The notes beneath the pieces are model-generated. The model was given only the letters and a program-made list of their open reading frames with translations. It did not search any database and was not told the origin of the DNA. Shown here one piece after another: positions 7,481 to 13,555 of a DNA stretch of 13,555 bases; the stretch's first letter is position 1; each line of letters opens with the position of its first letter. Origin of the DNA: an uncultured Victivallales bacterium (GTDB taxonomy: Bacteria; Verrucomicrobiota; Lentisphaeria; Oligosphaerales; JAFGRS01); the NCBI GenBank assembly GCA_903834675.1, contig CAILKC010000177.1, positions 1-13,555 on the forward strand. Direction: 5' to 3'. A program made the translations under genes and the position numbers.

Positions 7481-7506
7481 CGTTCCCTGGCCGTCCGTCA
7501 AACCCT

Positions 7507-9219
7507 TCAGATGGGCTTGATGTTGCGCACTTCCTTACCGTCCATCTCGATCTTGATCTCGATGGCATAGCGCCGACCGGCACTCTCCCCCATGCCCCTG
7601 AAGGCCCAGTTCCAGCGCCACTTGTTGGCGTCCTTGCCCTCCAGCGGACACGAGGCCCGGTAGTCCCACTGTCCCGTGAAGGTCTTGCCGTCCACGGTCA
7701 CGGGCATGTTCTGCAACACCATGGACAAGCTCATCGCCTTGGGGTCGCCGAGCATCGTGAGCCGCGGCGAATTCACCTTGATCACCCGCGTCTGCGTGCC
7801 GTCAACCAAGGTGATCGCGGTCGTGGGCAGCACGATCGCGCGGTCAACCTTCTCGTTGTCCCCCAGATAGTGCATTCCTGAACCATTGGCAAAGGGCACC
7901 GTCCGTGCCGCCGGGAAGGTCACCAACGGCTTCGGTGGCGGGGGCTTCGTTTCCGCCTTCTTTTCGTCTTTTTTCTCGTCCTTCTTCTCGTCCTTCTTGG
8001 CGTCTTTCTTCTCGTCTTTCTTGGCGTCTTTGGCCTGTTGCCGCTCACGCGCCCGGAAGAGTAACCCTGACTCGAAGTCGTACGCCGAACCGCGGAACAG
8101 CATGTCGGTCTTGATACCCTTGAAGGCCGGCGCCACCACATCGCGGATCTGGCGGCTCACCTTGACTGCCGAACCGGGCGCCCGGTTCGAGCTGATCTCA
8201 GTCGCCAAAGCCTTCACCTCAGGGGTATCCAGTCGCTTGCCCGCCACGGCGGAGAGTTCATAGATCCCGTACTCGCCCTTGCCCTTGAGGTTCAGCAGCG
8301 AGGTTTCCCCGGGGCGGAGTGGTACGCTCACGCTGAACGGCTGTGCGGTGCCAGGCACCTTTGGAGTGATCTTGAGAGTCTGAGATTCCGGCATCCCCAC
8401 CCACACCTCGAAGTTGATAAGGCTCTGCTTGTAGAGCTCCTCTCGCATGCGCCGCCAGCCCAGAGTGGCGACGTACTCGATGTCCTCATGGTTCTGAACG
8501 ATGACGTACGAGGGCTTGTCACGGTAATGGCTGACGAGCGGCCCGAAGCCGAGCTTATATCCGCAGATGATGGCGAAGGCGCACAGCGTGCATTGAATGC
8601 CGTAGTAGACGCGGCCACGGCGTTTTGCCGGCTTCGGCTGCTCCTTCGCCGCCGACGCCTCTGGCGGCGCTCCCTTCTGGGGTGATTCCGCCGACGCTGC
8701 CGGTGGCGTGGCGGTCATCGGTACGGCAGCTGCTTCCGCGGGCTTCTTCTCCGCGCTTGCCTCATGCCGCCGGACCAGTTGGAATCGCTTCTTCTTGGTC
8801 TCGCTGGTCTGTTCGGCTTGAATCTCGCTCATGTCCACTTTCTGAACCCCGTCCATGGGCATCAGCGGCGCCTCGAGCTCGGGCTCCTCCGCCTTTGGTT
8901 CAGCGCGTGGTTTCAGGCGTAAACCGCTCCCTTCCCGGACGGTTCCGACTGTCTGCGTCAGGGGCTTCCAAGTGTTGCCGTCCCAAATCAAGTCGGTCTC
9001 TGAAAGCTCCCCAGACAGCAGTTTCAGGCGGATGTCGTCCAGGGTCATCGGTAGGCCTTCTTCGGCCTCCCCCGCCCGATAGACCAGGCCGCACGCCGGA
9101 TCGGAGGCGTGAGGGATGGGCACCTGCTGACCACATTGGCGACAAGGGATCATGCCGCCAGCGTACTGGGGCTCGGCGCGGTGAGCCGTACCGCAGGCGG
9201 GACAACGGAAAAGGATCAT
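7507..9219 (-). CDS. Zinc-ribbon/GYF_2 membrane protein
   Basis: This 570-residue protein begins with a zinc ribbon: C6 and C9 (CPAC), then C26 and C29 (CRQC). A GYF_2-type domain follows at about 46-92, ending in the typical LIWDGNTWKPLTQ. Residues 100-202 are an Ala/Pro/Lys-rich linker. A single membrane helix spans about 204-226, with basic residues before it that place the N-terminal part in the cytoplasm. An exported region at 230-570 is unrecognised and is interrupted at 396-422 by a Lys/Asp/Glu repeat. Such ribbon-GYF-membrane layouts are common in PVC bacteria, where the cytoplasmic domains are thought to bind proteins. The start at 9219 is supported by GAGGAG about 10 bases upstream and by the family N-terminus; the frame could extend 23 residues further. 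Confidence 0.8.
   Translation of the reverse strand: MILFRCPACGTAHRAEPQYAGGMIPCRQCGQQVPIPHASDPACGLVYRAGEAEEGLPMTLDDIRLKLLSGELSETDLIWDGNTWKPLTQTVGTVREGSGLRLKPRAEPKAEEPELEAPLMPMDGVQKVDMSEIQAEQTSETKKKRFQLVRRHEASAEKKPAEAAAVPMTATPPAASAESPQKGAPPEASAAKEQPKPAKRRGRVYYGIQCTLCAFAIICGYKLGFGPLVSHYRDKPSYVIVQNHEDIEYVATLGWRRMREELYKQSLINFEVWVGMPESQTLKITPKVPGTAQPFSVSVPLRPGETSLLNLKGKGEYGIYELSAVAGKRLDTPEVKALATEISSNRAPGSAVKVSRQIRDVVAPAFKGIKTDMLFRGSAYDFESGLLFRARERQQAKDAKKDEKKDAKKDEKKDEKKDEKKAETKPPPPKPLVTFPAARTVPFANGSGMHYLGDNEKVDRAIVLPTTAITLVDGTQTRVIKVNSPRLTMLGDPKAMSLSMVLQNMPVTVDGKTFTGQWDYRASCPLEGKDANKWRWNWAFRGMGESAGRRYAIEIKIEMDGKEVRNIKPI
7957..8031 (-). repeat. Low-complexity Lys/Asp/Glu repeat in the GYF_2 protein gene
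   Basis: Repeats of four residues (KKDE, with KKDA variants) cover residues 397-421. At DNA level the plus strand shows recurring 12-base units built from TTCTTCTCGTCC-like words. The unit is a multiple of three, so slippage keeps the frame. The segment is a charged, probably disordered linker in the exported part. Confidence 0.75.
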
Positions 9220-9299
9220 GGCACCACACTCCTCGATGGGGCGCGACACACCTACCGCGACCCGTCCTGAGCACCGAACGCGAGCCAACCCATCGCATC

Positions 9300-9328
9300 A
9301 TTATACGGCCACGGCGCCCGGTTTTCCA
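9300..9328 (-). promoter_or_regulatory. Near-consensus sigma-70 promoter for the GYF_2 protein gene
   Basis: On the minus strand TGGAAA (9323-9328) and a perfect TATAAT (9300-9305) are 17 bases apart. Transcription would start near 9293, giving a leader of about 75 bases before the ATG at 9219. This is the best promoter match in the window. Confidence 0.65.
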
Positions 9329-9380
9329 GCGGTCGGCACACGGCGCCATGGCTGTTTCAAAGTTGGCAGCCTGGTTGCCT

Positions 9381-9464
9381 GTGAGAGCGTGAGAACGTGA
9401 TGGTGTGATGGCGTCTCAGACCCCCGGCCCCCCCGTCCACAGTCTCACACACTCACGCTTTCAC
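9381..9464. repeat. Inverted array of GTGANNNN octamers
   Basis: Four octamers, each beginning GTGA, run head to tail on the plus strand at 9381-9412 (GTGAGAGC, GTGAGAAC, GTGATGGT, GTGATGGC). Three more run on the minus strand at 9464-9441 (GTGAAAGC, GTGAGTGT, GTGAGACT), with a fourth position reading GTGG. The outer 13 bases of the two halves are inverted repeats with 12 of 13 matches (9381-9393 and 9452-9464). A C-rich spacer of about 28 bases separates the halves. It lies between the amrS terminator and the promoter at 9300, outside any gene. Confidence 0.7.
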
Positions 9465-9496
9465 ACGTCGTGCCGACCCGCAAGCACGGCTGCCGG

Positions 9497-9544
9497 AAAA
9501 CAAAACAGCCCTGACAAGGCGCGGCGGCGGGAGTCAGTCAGGCT
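9497..9544 (-). terminator. Rho-independent terminator of the AAA+/rsmI/amrS operon
   Basis: Read on the minus strand, AGCCTGAC (9544-9537) pairs with GTCAGGGCT (9515-9507) with one bulged base, and is followed directly by GTTTTGTTTT (9506-9497). The loop is 21 bases and GC-rich. It lies about 180 bases after the amrS stop. Confidence 0.5.
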
Positions 9545-9723
9545 CTGGCGCGGGCCGCCGAGGCCGCCGGTCGCCACTGCCGTCCAACCCACGACCTCAC
9601 CTGGCCCATTCCCCGGCACGGCCTGCTTCCTACCGGGAAGATCGGGTCCGCAGTCACGGCGGCCAACCGGGCACTGTCGCCAGCGCGCGTCGAACGGCAC
9701 GGTACATCCGCCTTCCCGAGCTG
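9545..9723 (-). other. Untranslated stretch after amrS
   Basis: Between the amrS stop and the terminator I see no gene. A 17-residue minus-strand frame (MYRAVRRALATVPGWPP) lacks a ribosome binding site and is not called. Confidence 0.35.
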
Positions 9724-10779
9724 TCAATTCCAGATACCAGCAATTCGGTAGCGGCAAGCCGGACAGAGTCCGTCCGCGCCGAGGCGGCAATACTGCACCG
9801 CGAAGCCACGCCGAACCACCAGGGTTGCGCCACACGCAGGACAGCAGGTGTCCTCCCCGCGTCTCGGGCTGCGCTGGTTGCCCGTGTACACATAGCGCAG
9901 CCCAGATTGTCGGCCGCGGTCACAGGCGCGTTCGAGGGTTGCCGCGGGCGTTCCTGGCGGCCCGTCGGACATCCGGTAGTCGGGGTGATAGGCGGAGACA
10001 TGCCACGGCAGGTCCAGGCTCACCCCGGCCAGGAAGGCGGCTGTCTGCCCCAGTTCCTCTGACGAGTCGTTGAGACCAGGAACCACGAGGGTGGTGGCCT
10101 CGACCCAGACCCCGGCATGCCACAGCGATTGGATCGTGTCCAGAACCGGCTGGAGGCTGCCGCCCAGCCCACGATAGCCTTCCTTCGTGAAGCATTTCAG
10201 GTCGATGTTAGCGGCATCGAGGCAGGGCTGCAGGTAGGCCAGAGCGGCCGGACTGGCGAAGCCGTTGGAGACGATGCAGGTGCGCAAGCCGCGGGCGCGG
10301 GCGGCCTGGAACACCGCCGCCACCCACTCGGCAGCGATCAGCGGCTCGTTGTAGGTCGCCGCCAGCCAGCGGCTCCCCGCTCGCTCAGCCGCAGCCGCGA
10401 GCTGTGCTGGGGTGATCGGGCGCGGCGCCGCCAGCGCGCGCTCGTCCCTGAGCGTCTGCGAGAGGGTCCAATTTTGACAAAATGGGCAGTGGAGGTTGCA
10501 GCCCAGCATGCCGAAACTCAGTACGGTCGTGCCGGGACAGACATGGTACAGTGGCTTCTTCTCCAGGGGATCGACCGCGACGCCCGAGGTGTACCCCCAG
10601 GGCGCCAACAAACGGCCCTCCCGGCAGAACCGCAGGCCGCAGCCGCCGCGCTGGCCGGAAATGAGGCGGCAGTGATGCGGGCAGGCCGTACAGTGAACCT
10701 CGCCAGGCTCGGGGCCCGCCTGCTGCAGGATGGCAGGATGCGTGAGGCTGTCCAGAACAGCGGTGTACGCGACACTCAC
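9724..10779 (-). CDS. amrS: AmmeMemoRadiSam system radical SAM enzyme AmrS
   Basis: This is a cytosolic radical SAM enzyme of the AmrS family, which occurs with AMMECR1 and MEMO proteins; its reaction is not established. In numbering from the GTG at 10797, the radical SAM cluster motif is C100, C104, C107 (CNLHCPFC). It is preceded by the family's Cys-rich start (CTACPHHCRLISGQRGGCGLR region, 36-56) and followed by ATYNEP at 147-152 and an NIDLK strand. The C-terminus is a zinc ribbon (CPAC at 319-322, CPAC at 345-348) ending in GIWN, as usual. I prefer the GTG at 10779 because GGTGGAG lies 9 bases upstream; the GTG at 10797 adds six residues without a ribosome binding site. It is the last gene of the operon after rsmI. 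No AMMECR1 or MEMO gene lies in the window. Confidence 0.9.
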   Translation of the reverse strand: MSVAYTAVLDSLTHPAILQQAGPEPGEVHCTACPHHCRLISGQRGGCGLRFCREGRLLAPWGYTSGVAVDPLEKKPLYHVCPGTTVLSFGMLGCNLHCPFCQNWTLSQTLRDERALAAPRPITPAQLAAAAERAGSRWLAATYNEPLIAAEWVAAVFQAARARGLRTCIVSNGFASPAALAYLQPCLDAANIDLKCFTKEGYRGLGGSLQPVLDTIQSLWHAGVWVEATTLVVPGLNDSSEELGQTAAFLAGVSLDLPWHVSAYHPDYRMSDGPPGTPAATLERACDRGRQSGLRYVYTGNQRSPRRGEDTCCPACGATLVVRRGFAVQYCRLGADGLCPACRYRIAGIWN

Positions 10780-10830
10780 GGTCGTTTTCTCCACCACGGT
10801 CGGGGGTCGGCAGCGCTTCGCGCCGACGGC

Positions 10831-11658
10831 TCACGGAGACTCGACCTCGGCGTCTGGCGGGTCCCTTGGGCTGTCCTCATCGTCGCCGTCCTCATCGTCG
10901 CCGTCCTCATCGTCGCCGTCCTCATCGTCGCCGTCCTCATCGTCGCCGTCCGCGGGGAGCGCGTTCTCGCGGCTGAACTTCGGGTGACTGCCGGCGATCA
11001 CGACGACGGCCTCGCCCTTCACCCGAACCTCAGCGAACTCCGGCGCCAAGGCCGTCAGCCAGCCTCGATGCACGCGCTCGAATTGCTTGGTCAACTCGAG
11101 GCACACGGCCGCCCGTCGATCTCCGAGGACCTCGAGGGCTTCGGCCAACAGCCGCCCGAGCCGGAAGGGCGACTCGTACAGCACCAGCGTGTGTGGCAGC
11201 TCGCGTTCCTGCGCCAGCGCGGCGCAACGACGCCCGCTCTTGCGCGGGAGGAAGCCCTTGAAGGTATAGCTCGAGGTCGGCAAGCCGGAGACCAGGAGGG
11301 CAAGGGGAATCGCGCTGGCCCCGGGAATCGCCTCAATCCGATGGCCCGCAGCGAGCGCCAATGACACCGCGGTGTAGCCGGGATCGCTGAGGCTGGGATA
11401 CCCCGCGTTGCTGCATACGGCCACATTCCTGCCCGCATCCAGATGGGCCAGGATCTGTGCCGCCGCCCGGGCTTCGTTATGCTCATGGTGGCTGAAGCAG
11501 ATCCCCGGCCGAGGGATGGAGTGTCGTTGCAGCAGTACCCCCGTGCGGCGGGTATCCTCACAGGCGAGGACCGGGACCTCGCCGAGCACACGCAGTGCCC
11601 GCAGCGAGATGTCCTCGAGATTGCCGATCGGCGTTGCTACCAGGTACAGAGTCGACAT
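10831..11658 (-). CDS. rsmI: 16S rRNA (cytidine(1402)-2'-O)-methyltransferase RsmI with acidic repeat tail
   Basis: RsmI uses S-adenosylmethionine to methylate the ribose of C1402 in the decoding centre of 16S rRNA. This 275-residue protein shows the tetrapyrrole-methylase fold: LYLVATPIGNLEDISLRA (4-21), ACEDTR (32-37), SNAGYPSLSDPG (83-94), IPGASA (111-116), FKGFLPRKSGRR (133-144) and YESPFR (161-166). Two features are odd. Residue 84 is Asn where most RsmI proteins read Asp (SDAGTP). After about residue 235 the usual small helical C-terminal domain is replaced by an acidic GDDED repeat. AGGCGG before the ATG fixes the start. The gene lies 23 bases after the AAA+ gene and 51 bases before amrS (33 if the upstream GTG is used), so all three are probably one transcript. 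Confidence 0.95.
   Translation of the reverse strand: MSTLYLVATPIGNLEDISLRALRVLGEVPVLACEDTRRTGVLLQRHSIPRPGICFSHHEHNEARAAAQILAHLDAGRNVAVCSNAGYPSLSDPGYTAVSLALAAGHRIEAIPGASAIPLALLVSGLPTSSYTFKGFLPRKSGRRCAALAQERELPHTLVLYESPFRLGRLLAEALEVLGDRRAAVCLELTKQFERVHRGWLTALAPEFAEVRVKGEAVVVIAGSHPKFSRENALPADGDDEDGDDEDGDDEDGDDEDGDDEDSPRDPPDAEVESP
10873..10947 (-). repeat. Five perfect 15-bp tandem repeats in the 3' end of rsmI
   Basis: The plus-strand unit GTCCTCATCGTCGCC occurs five times without a mismatch. On the coding strand it gives Gly-Asp-Asp-Glu-Asp copies near residues 237-262. Perfect identity and a unit length divisible by three suggest a slippage-prone tract that can change copy number without breaking the frame. 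Confidence 0.93.
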
Positions 11659-11681
11659 GTTGCCGCCTTTGGAGGAAGACC

Positions 11682-13160
11682 CTACGCCACTCGCCGTCGG
11701 CCATACTTGGAGGCGGGGGTGGCCCGCGAGAAAGCCCAGCTGCGGATGTTCTTGATCTGCTGCTCCATGGTTTCGGCGAGCGGCACAATCTTGCTGATGG
11801 CCACCGACAGATCGCGCTGGTTGAACAGACGTCCTTCATAGTAGGCATCGGTGCGGGCGCTGATTGCGGCCTGCTCGATCTCCGCGCCGTTCCAGCCCTG
11901 AGTCATGACCGCCAGCATCTTGAAGTCGAAGTCGTCTGGGTTTGCCCCGTTTCTGGCCAGGTGGATGCGAAAGATGTCGGTGCGTTCCTCATCCACCGGC
12001 AGATCGCAGAAGAACACCTGGTCGAAACGGCCCTTGCGGATGATCTCGGCGGGCAGGGCGCTGATACGGTTGGCCGTGGCGGCAACAAAAATCAGGGGTG
12101 GCTTCTCCTGCATCCAGGTCAGGAAGGCGGAGAAGATGTGCGAATCGATCTTCACGCCGTTATCCTCCATCCCCAGGGCGTTCTCGATCTCATCCAGCCA
12201 CATGATGGCGGGCGCCACCGACTCGATCGTACGCAGCGCCTTGTGAAAGGCCTCTTCGGGGGTGCCGTACAACCCCGAGAAGACCAGGTTCATGTCCAGG
12301 CGGAACAGCGGGACTTGCCACAGCGAACTGATGACCTTTACCGCCAAGCTCTTGCCGCAGCCGCTGACGCCCATCATCAGCAGGCCCTTGGGAACGGGCA
12401 CCCCCGCCGTCAGCGCCTCGCGGCTAAAGAGTCGTCGACGCTTGAGCAACCATTCCTTCAGATTGTCGAGCCCGCCAAGGCTGCCAATATCATGGCGCGG
12501 CGGCGAGAACTCCAGGTATCCTGACTTCTTCACGATGCTGCGCTTCTCGGCAAAAATTTCGTCGAGCAACGGATCCTTATCCGTATGTCCCCGGCGCCCG
12601 ACGCGATGCAGGACCTGCCGGATCTCCGTCTCGGTCAGACCCTTCAGCGCCAGCACGACCTCACCCGCGGCATCTTCGGGCAGAGCGTACTCCGGCCGCT
12701 CGGTGCGCAGCCGTGCCAACTGCGCCGCGATCTCGCTTTCCGTGGGCGGGGCGATCTCCACCAGGTAGACCTCTTTGGTCAAACTCTCGGGCAACACCAG
12801 TTCCGGGGCCATAATGAACAGGTGCCGACGCTCGGTCTCACGGCTGCCGTAATAGGCGTCGCGCAGGGAGCGCGTGACCTCGGGACGCGCCATGAACGGC
12901 GCCAGGTCCTTGAGCACAAAAAAGCCGACACCTGGCCGTCGCGCGATCGCCTCCAGGGCGCGAACCGGGTCCCGGGTCGCCGCTGCGTCCGGCTCTCCCT
13001 CCAGCCCCTGTACGCAAGTCCAGGTCACGACGGGCACGTTGGCCTCGGCGGCGACGGCGCGCAGGCCGACCATGACGCGCTCTTCCTCGGAAGACAAGAG
13101 GTAGACCAGCGGACTACGACCCTCCACCGCGCTGCGAAGCTGGTCGGTTAGTGATGACAT
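11682..13160 (-). CDS. AAA+ ATPase of the Ycf46 type
   Basis: This 492-residue protein has a helical/Rossmann-like N-terminal part (1-215) and one AAA+ module (about 225-480). Walker A is GVSGCGKS (264-271), Walker B IMWLDE (319-324) and sensor 1 N364 in ATAN. The conserved Arg pair is in RKGRFD (375-380), and sensor-2-region GAEIEQA is at 425-431. The linker LGGLDNLKEWLLKRR, the phrase RLDMNLVFSGLYG and the end VPLAETMEQQIKNIRSWA are typical of Ycf46, a single-AAA family of uncertain function best known from cyanobacteria and plastids. I chose the ATG at 13160: the MSSL start follows GGAG and AGG motifs, and the open frame upstream is Arg/Pro-rich and has no Ycf46 resemblance. It is the first gene of the operon with rsmI and amrS. 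Confidence 0.87.
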   Translation of the reverse strand: MSSLTDQLRSAVEGRSPLVYLLSSEEERVMVGLRAVAAEANVPVVTWTCVQGLEGEPDAAATRDPVRALEAIARRPGVGFFVLKDLAPFMARPEVTRSLRDAYYGSRETERRHLFIMAPELVLPESLTKEVYLVEIAPPTESEIAAQLARLRTERPEYALPEDAAGEVVLALKGLTETEIRQVLHRVGRRGHTDKDPLLDEIFAEKRSIVKKSGYLEFSPPRHDIGSLGGLDNLKEWLLKRRRLFSREALTAGVPVPKGLLMMGVSGCGKSLAVKVISSLWQVPLFRLDMNLVFSGLYGTPEEAFHKALRTIESVAPAIMWLDEIENALGMEDNGVKIDSHIFSAFLTWMQEKPPLIFVAATANRISALPAEIIRKGRFDQVFFCDLPVDEERTDIFRIHLARNGANPDDFDFKMLAVMTQGWNGAEIEQAAISARTDAYYEGRLFNQRDLSVAISKIVPLAETMEQQIKNIRSWAFSRATPASKYGRRRVA

Positions 13161-13233
13161 CGCCTGTTTCTCCAAGGCACCGCGAAGTGCTTCGCCATCC
13201 CTGGCGCACGACTGGAGCGACCCGGGGATCCCA

Positions 13234-13249
13234 CCGGTGGCGCCACCGG
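13234..13249. promoter_or_regulatory. Perfect 16-bp palindrome in the operon leader
   Basis: CCGGTGGCGCCACCGG equals its own reverse complement. It sits 74 bases before the AAA+ start codon and downstream of the candidate promoter, so it could be an operator. A second hairpin, GCGAAG/CTTCGC at 13182-13195, lies between it and the gene. Chance occurrence in GC-rich DNA is quite possible. Confidence 0.3.
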
Positions 13250-13332
13250 GGGTGCCGCGCTGTGTGCCCGTCAACCCGAGGCGGCAGGACCGCGGGCCGC
13301 CGCGCCGGGGGAGTGTGCGCCTGCGGCTCTTT

Positions 13333-13361
13333 AGTATGGACGCGCGCATGCTCGAAGGCAA
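13333..13361 (-). promoter_or_regulatory. Candidate promoter of the AAA+/rsmI/amrS operon
   Basis: On the minus strand TTGCCT (13356-13361) and CATACT (13333-13338) are 17 bases apart, each 4 of 6 to the sigma-70 consensus. It would give a leader of about 165 bases that holds the palindrome at 13234-13249. Confidence 0.35.
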
Positions 13362-13502
13362 ACCGGCCCGACCACCGCGGGCGCAGGTCAGCTCCGTAGG
13401 GGTTTCTGTTTCGATCGTCTCCGCCTCCGGCGAGCAGAACGGGTCACGTGACTCTTGGGGGAGACTCCCGGCGGGATGTGTCGCGAATGCCAGACGCCGC
13501 GG
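13362..13502. other. Intergenic stretch upstream of the operon, no gene seen
   Basis: No convincing reading frame. A 10-bp palindrome GTCACGTGAC lies at 13443-13452. Confidence 0.4.
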
Positions 13503-13555
13503 AGCGCTGAAAGCGCGGCCATTCCTCAGCCCAGGGCACCGCCCTGGGAAGGGAA
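13503..13555. repeat. Hairpin-rich intergenic repeat running off the window edge
   Basis: Two hairpins lie close together: GCGC/GCGC around TGAAA (13504-13516), and CCCAGGGC/GCCCTGGG around ACC (13530-13548, 8 bp perfect). The CAGCCCAGGGC...GCCCTGGG word is one I remember from dispersed intergenic repeats in PVC genomes, often mistranslated as short proteins. It continues past the window end, so its extent is unknown. Confidence 0.45.

Noticed and set aside
10873..10947. CRISPR array
   Set aside because: The units are 15 bp with no spacers and translate in frame as the RsmI tail.
10117..11364. Plus-strand open frame with an apparent repeated membrane segment (AVLIV copies)
   Set aside because: It is antisense to amrS and rsmI. 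The hydrophobic repeat is the reverse-strand reading of the acidic 15-bp repeats in rsmI.
13161..13361. 67-residue N-terminal extension of the AAA+ protein
   Set aside because: The extension is Arg/Gly/Pro-rich without similarity to the Ycf46 N-terminus, overlaps the candidate promoter, and the internal ATG has a ribosome binding site.

Overview
The window is about 13.6 kb of GC-rich bacterial chromosome. It holds nine protein genes that I can support and one tRNA. There is no phage, plasmid, transposase or CRISPR signal. The gene content suits the PVC superphylum (Lentisphaerota, Kiritimatiellota, Verrucomicrobiota or Planctomycetota): a xylose-isomerase-like TIM-barrel protein, a zinc-ribbon/GYF_2 membrane protein, coiled-coil proteins capped by C-type-lectin-fold domains, and GC-rich palindromic intergenic repeats of a kind I remember from those genomes. 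That assignment is inference from gene style and memory, not a database result.

Layout. Positions 1-621 hold a minus-strand tRNA-Arg(UCU) with encoded CCA and otherwise no gene. A sugar phosphate isomerase/epimerase gene (622-1503, minus) follows. It is divergent from a large plus-strand gene (1945-4101) for a single-pass membrane protein. The exported part of that protein is built from a 74-residue helical repeat and ends in a DUF1566/Lcl_C domain. A 640-bp gap (4102-4741) carries hairpins and an inverted-repeat element. Ribosomal protein S20 (rpsT, minus) is next, divergent from a translationally coupled pair of secreted-protein genes. The first of the pair has a coiled coil and a degenerate SUMF1/FGE-like domain. 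The second is unrecognised and has an Ig-like tail. This pair converges on a minus-strand gene (7507-9219) for a zinc-ribbon, GYF_2 and transmembrane protein, which has a near-consensus promoter. The rest is a compact minus-strand operon: Ycf46-like AAA+ ATPase, then rsmI (16S rRNA C1402 2'-O-methyltransferase), then amrS (AMMECR1/MEMO-linked radical SAM enzyme).

How the genes may work together. The AAA+/rsmI/amrS operon looks like housekeeping: a putative P-loop remodelling factor, rRNA methylation and a radical SAM enzyme. AmrS's usual partners, AMMECR1 (AmrA) and MEMO (AmrB), are not in the window. The four envelope proteins (1945-4101, 5298-6401, 6398-7435, 7507-9219) lie around rpsT. They may form a PVC-type envelope or protein-interaction module, but nothing in the sequence proves that they interact.

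The most unusual structures are three. One is the 74-residue repeat marked by evenly spaced Trp/Tyr residues in the 1945-4101 protein. The second is an array of GTGANNNN octamers in two opposing halves at 9381-9464. The third is the palindromic, multi-hairpin element at 4421-4551. I found no convincing complete new defence or mobile system.
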